DNA of 64,000 bases, from NCBI GenBank assembly GCA_902586885.1, contig CACIJG010000009.1:1-64000 (forward strand), in the 5' to 3' direction. Shown one piece after another: positions 61,233 through 64,000 of the stretch (positions are counted from its first letter, which is position 1; every line of letters begins with the position of its first letter). The translations under genes and the position numbers were made by a program. The notes beneath the pieces were generated by a model. It saw only the letters and a list, made by a program, of their open reading frames with translations. It had not been told where the DNA came from and searched no databases. This DNA comes from an uncultured Alphaproteobacteria bacterium (GTDB lineage: Bacteria > Pseudomonadota > Alphaproteobacteria > Rhodobacterales > Rhodobacteraceae).

Positions 61233-62588
61233 CTATTTGACAATCTTAGCCTTTACTTTGCCCATATACCACTCAATAGTTACATTCTGATGGATTTTTG
61301 CATCAGATTTTTTTCTCAGTATTTTGTTATCTTGATTCCTTACTACAGCATAACCTCTAGATAATATTTTTCTGTAACTAACACTCTCTAAAAGCCTGCC
61401 TAAGTTTTTTAATTTTTTCTTGTGGTTTTGTAAATTTCTTAAAATATTGGTTGTCAATGTATTCTCTGAGATCGAGAGGTCAGACTTCGTTTTAAAAATA
61501 AAGTTCTCTATCTCTCTATGTTTTGATTTGAGATCTTTGTTTGATATGTACAATTTAGTTTTGTTTCGATTAAGTTTTTCGTCAATCTTTGAGGATAGCT
61601 GAAATTTTATAAACTTAATTCGTTGTTTCATCTCTTTTAGCAATTGTTCGGGACTTTTTAAAAGACTCGCCTTTTCACTTAATCCCCTTTGCTTTGAGAT
61701 CAAAGATCTTTTAAAAATATTCTTAATGAGAGACCGACTGTAAGATATCTTTTCATATAAGCTTTTTATATCAGGTACTGCTAACTCTGCTGCTGCTGTT
61801 GGTGTAGGAGCTCTAATATCTGATACAAGATCTATTAGTGTTACATCTGTCTCATGGCCAATGGCGGATATTACTGGGAGCTTAGAAGCAGCAACGGCTC
61901 TTACCAAATTCTCATCATTAAATGGCCATAGGTCTTCAAAAGATCCCCCTCCTCTAGCAACAATAATAATTTCAGGCTTTAACCTCTTTTTTTGCAAATC
62001 TTCTAAGTTAAAGAATTCAATAGCTTCTATAACTTCATTTGCACAATTTTCTCCTTGTACCGAAACAGGAAAAATAATTATCTTTACTGGAAACCTGACT
62101 CTTATTCTTGCCAATATATCCTCTATAACCACCCCTGACATAGAAGTAATTACTCCTATAGTTTCGGGAAAAGATGGCAATAACAACTTTCTATCGTCAT
62201 TAAATAAACCTTCTTTTTCAAGTTTTTCCTTCCTCTTATTGAGCATTGCTAATAATGCTCCAACGCCAGCGGCTTGAATTTCCTCGACAATTATTTGGTA
62301 TTTGCTTTGGCCTGCAAAAGAGGAAATCTTGCCTATTAAAACTACTTCATTTCCTTCCTCCACCAAATCAGGTTCTGAAATTCGGGTAGTACGCCAAATA
62401 ATACCAGCTATTACGGATTTACTGTCTTTTAAATCAAAATAGATATGGCCAGAGACGGGCCGGCTGACCCTACCCATTTCACCTTTAATTCTGACTATCG
62501 AAAACTCTGATTCTAAAGTTTGCTTAATATAACGAGAAATATCGGTAACGGTAAATTCAGGTATATTTGTTCTATTACTTCCCCTCAT
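61233..62588 (-). CDS. xseA: exodeoxyribonuclease VII large subunit
   Basis: Large subunit of the single-strand-specific exonuclease VII, 451 residues. N-terminal OB-fold (about 10-100, with GHIYFDLKDSKSVIAGIIW), then the catalytic domain with RGGGSFEDLWPFNDENLVRA near 208-227 and AIGHETDVTLIDLVSD near 239-254, and a C-terminal coiled, Lys-rich region ending with ILSRGYAVVR. The partner xseB is not in the window. Divergent from purD. Confidence 0.96.
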   Translation of the reverse strand: MRGSNRTNIPEFTVTDISRYIKQTLESEFSIVRIKGEMGRVSRPVSGHIYFDLKDSKSVIAGIIWRTTRISEPDLVEEGNEVVLIGKISSFAGQSKYQIIVEEIQAAGVGALLAMLNKRKEKLEKEGLFNDDRKLLLPSFPETIGVITSMSGVVIEDILARIRVRFPVKIIIFPVSVQGENCANEVIEAIEFFNLEDLQKKRLKPEIIIVARGGGSFEDLWPFNDENLVRAVAASKLPVISAIGHETDVTLIDLVSDIRAPTPTAAAELAVPDIKSLYEKISYSRSLIKNIFKRSLISKQRGLSEKASLLKSPEQLLKEMKQRIKFIKFQLSSKIDEKLNRNKTKLYISNKDLKSKHREIENFIFKTKSDLSISENTLTTNILRNLQNHKKKLKNLGRLLESVSYRKILSRGYAVVRNQDNKILRKKSDAKIHQNVTIEWYMGKVKAKIVK

Positions 62589-62673
62589 AAAATAAAAACT
62601 ACTTTCCGATTAATTTTCTTTGTGATTAATTCATCTCTGATCATTATAATGATTGAATAAATTAGGAAAGAAA

Positions 62674-63936
62674 ATGAATATTTTGATCTTAGGTAGTGGA
62701 GGAAGAGAACATTCCTTGGCTTGGGCTATTTCTCAAAACCCCAGATGCAGAAAAATTTACTGTAGTCCAGGCAATGCAGGAACAGATCAGATAGCTACAA
62801 ATATTTATATAAATCTAGATTGTAATACTGACATCGTAAACGAGTGTAGAAACCTATCAATTGATTTAGTCATTGTTGGACCTGAAAAAATTTTTGCGCA
62901 AGGCTTAGCCAATGAACTAAAGAAAGAGAATATTCTCTGTTTTGGACCAACTAAGGAAGCTGCTAAGTTAGAGACTTCAAAAGTCTTTACCAAAGAAATT
63001 TGTAAAATTAAAAATATTCCATCTGCTATGGATGAAGTTTTTGACAATAGGGAAAACGCAAAAAAATATTTGAGTGATCAGGTGCCTCCCTTCGTAATTA
63101 AAGCAGATGGCCTTGCCTCAGGGAAAGGAGTTCTAGTAACCGATTCCTTAAAACAAGCACACGAATTTTTGGATATGATATTTGATGGGAAAATTAGCTC
63201 AAATAAAAATAAGGTAATTATAGAAGAGTTTCTTGAAGGACAGGAAATGAGTTTATTTCTAGCTATTGATCAGTATCAAATAAAAATAATTGGAAGTGCT
63301 CAAGATTATAAAAGAGCATTTGATGGAGACAAAGGCCCGAATACTGGAGGCATGGGAGCTTTTTCTCCGTCACCATTAGCCAATGAAAATCTGAATGAGA
63401 AAATAATTACTACGATCATTAAACCTACGCTTGATTATTTAAAAGAACAAAATATTCCTTTCTCTGGAATTCTTTATGCAGGCTTGATTATAAAAAATGG
63501 TAACCCAAAGTTAATTGAATATAATGTTCGCTTTGGAGATCCAGAATGTCAAGTATTGTGCACCAGACTGGGAGCACAGATTCTGGATATACTCCTTTGC
63601 GGTGCTGAAAACAAACTTTCAGATATTTCAATTAACCTAGCTGATGATCTCGCTCTTACAGTGGTAGTATCAGCGGTAGGCTACCCTAAAACTGTCAATA
63701 GTGATATTGATATTACGAATATTGTAAACCAAAAGTATAATGAACCGGTGTATGTTTTTCATGCAGGCACCTATATGGATGGAGATATATTAAGAAATTC
63801 GGGGGGTAGAGTTTTCAACTTTACGTCCAGAGGCATGGATCTTAAAGAAATTAGACGATTGATATATAGCGAGTTAAGAAAAGTTAATAATAAAAAACTA
63901 TTTTATAGAATGGACATTGGAGAGAAGTCCTCCTAA
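62674..63936 (+). CDS. purD: phosphoribosylamine-glycine ligase
   Basis: Second step of purine synthesis (GAR synthetase), 420 residues, ATP-grasp. N-terminal ILGSGGREHSLAWAIS, ATP-grasp segment VIKADGLASGKGVLV near 142, DYKRAFDGDKGPNTGGMGAFS near 212 and the Mg site LIEYNVRFGDPECQ near 283. I chose ATG 62674 (AGGAAAG upstream); the TTG at 62653 adds seven residues without a family match. Tail to tail with the ferredoxin gene, overlapping by three bases. Confidence 0.96.
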   Translation: MNILILGSGGREHSLAWAISQNPRCRKIYCSPGNAGTDQIATNIYINLDCNTDIVNECRNLSIDLVIVGPEKIFAQGLANELKKENILCFGPTKEAAKLETSKVFTKEICKIKNIPSAMDEVFDNRENAKKYLSDQVPPFVIKADGLASGKGVLVTDSLKQAHEFLDMIFDGKISSNKNKVIIEEFLEGQEMSLFLAIDQYQIKIIGSAQDYKRAFDGDKGPNTGGMGAFSPSPLANENLNEKIITTIIKPTLDYLKEQNIPFSGILYAGLIIKNGNPKLIEYNVRFGDPECQVLCTRLGAQILDILLCGAENKLSDISINLADDLALTVVVSAVGYPKTVNSDIDITNIVNQKYNEPVYVFHAGTYMDGDILRNSGGRVFNFTSRGMDLKEIRRLIYSELRKVNNKKLFYRMDIGEKSS

Positions 63937-64000
63937 ATCTGTTTCTCTGGCATTCTTACTATTAATCCATCAAGTTCCTCTGTTACAGTAAGTTGACATG
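63933..64000 (-). CDS. 2Fe-2S ferredoxin, C-terminal end only
   Basis: The minus strand is open from the window edge to TAG at 63933-63935 and reads CQLTVTEELDGLIVRMPEK, closely like the C-terminus of adrenodoxin-type 2Fe-2S ferredoxins, where C-Q-L/I and DGL-V-x-P are conserved. Only about 21 residues are in the window, including the last cluster cysteine. Rest of the gene lies beyond 64000. Confidence 0.7.
   Translation of the reverse strand, partial: CQLTVTEELDGLIVRMPEKQI

Noticed and set aside
1-64000. CRISPR array, rRNA operon, insertion sequence or replication origin
   Set aside because: No regularly spaced repeats, no rRNA-like sequence, no transposase frames and no DnaA-box cluster were seen.

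Overview
The window looks like chromosome from a low-GC (about one third G+C by eye), compact alphaproteobacterium that makes bacteriochlorophyll and spheroidene-type carotenoids. The gene order crtD-crtC / tspO-crtB-crtI / crtA-bchI-bchD-bchO is one arm of the photosynthesis gene cluster known from Rhodobacter and marine Rhodobacterales. A crotonyl-CoA carboxylase/reductase (ethylmalonyl-CoA pathway), a cfa/DUF1365/photolyase block like the sigma-E singlet-oxygen regulon of Rhodobacter, TRAP transport and a System I cytochrome c maturation operon fit an aerobic anoxygenic phototroph related to Rhodobacterales. The exact genus cannot be read from the sequence alone.

Layout. 1-9599: carotenoid and bacteriochlorophyll genes, with one divergent control region (about 5208-5298) holding a perfect TGT-N12-ACA PpsR/CrtJ-type operator. 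9600-25893: general metabolism and transport (crotonase, MFS, HAD phosphatase, acetoacetyl-CoA synthetase, TrkH, LptF/G-type permease, acyl-CoA synthetase, nitroreductase, class II aldolase, aconitase B, fatty acid desaturase). 25951-31725: a DadA-like oxidase, an N-acyl-D-amino-acid deacylase and a complete TRAP transporter, which read as an N-acyl-amino-acid or D-amino-acid scavenging module. 31977-36895: SDR, CoA-transferase, glutamine amidotransferase, cupin and epoxide hydrolase. 37262-41863: a small segment bounded by copies of the 3' end of a tRNA-Ser(GGA) gene, carrying a tightly overlapped four-gene operon and several small membrane or lipoprotein genes; it looks like integration scars of a small genomic island. 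41889-44956: AlaX and an MscS channel. 45215-53929: photo-oxidative stress and membrane-lipid block. 53944-56608: Ccr, DUF1326 and DUF2182. 56768-59495: ccmABCDG, including a ccmD of 53 codons. 59502-64000: septation protein, ftsY, xseA, purD and the 3' end of a 2Fe-2S ferredoxin gene.

The most unusual signal is translational. Two genes (crtA and the class I glutamine amidotransferase) have their expected N-terminus only at an ATT or ATA codon, each preceded by a good Shine-Dalgarno sequence; crtC may be a third case. For crtA, a well-formed promoter places the transcript start downstream of the only upstream ATG, which independently favours the ATT. The second notable structure is the set of three tRNA-Ser 3'-end repeats around the 37-42 kb segment. 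No CRISPR array, rRNA, IS element or recognisable integrase was seen.
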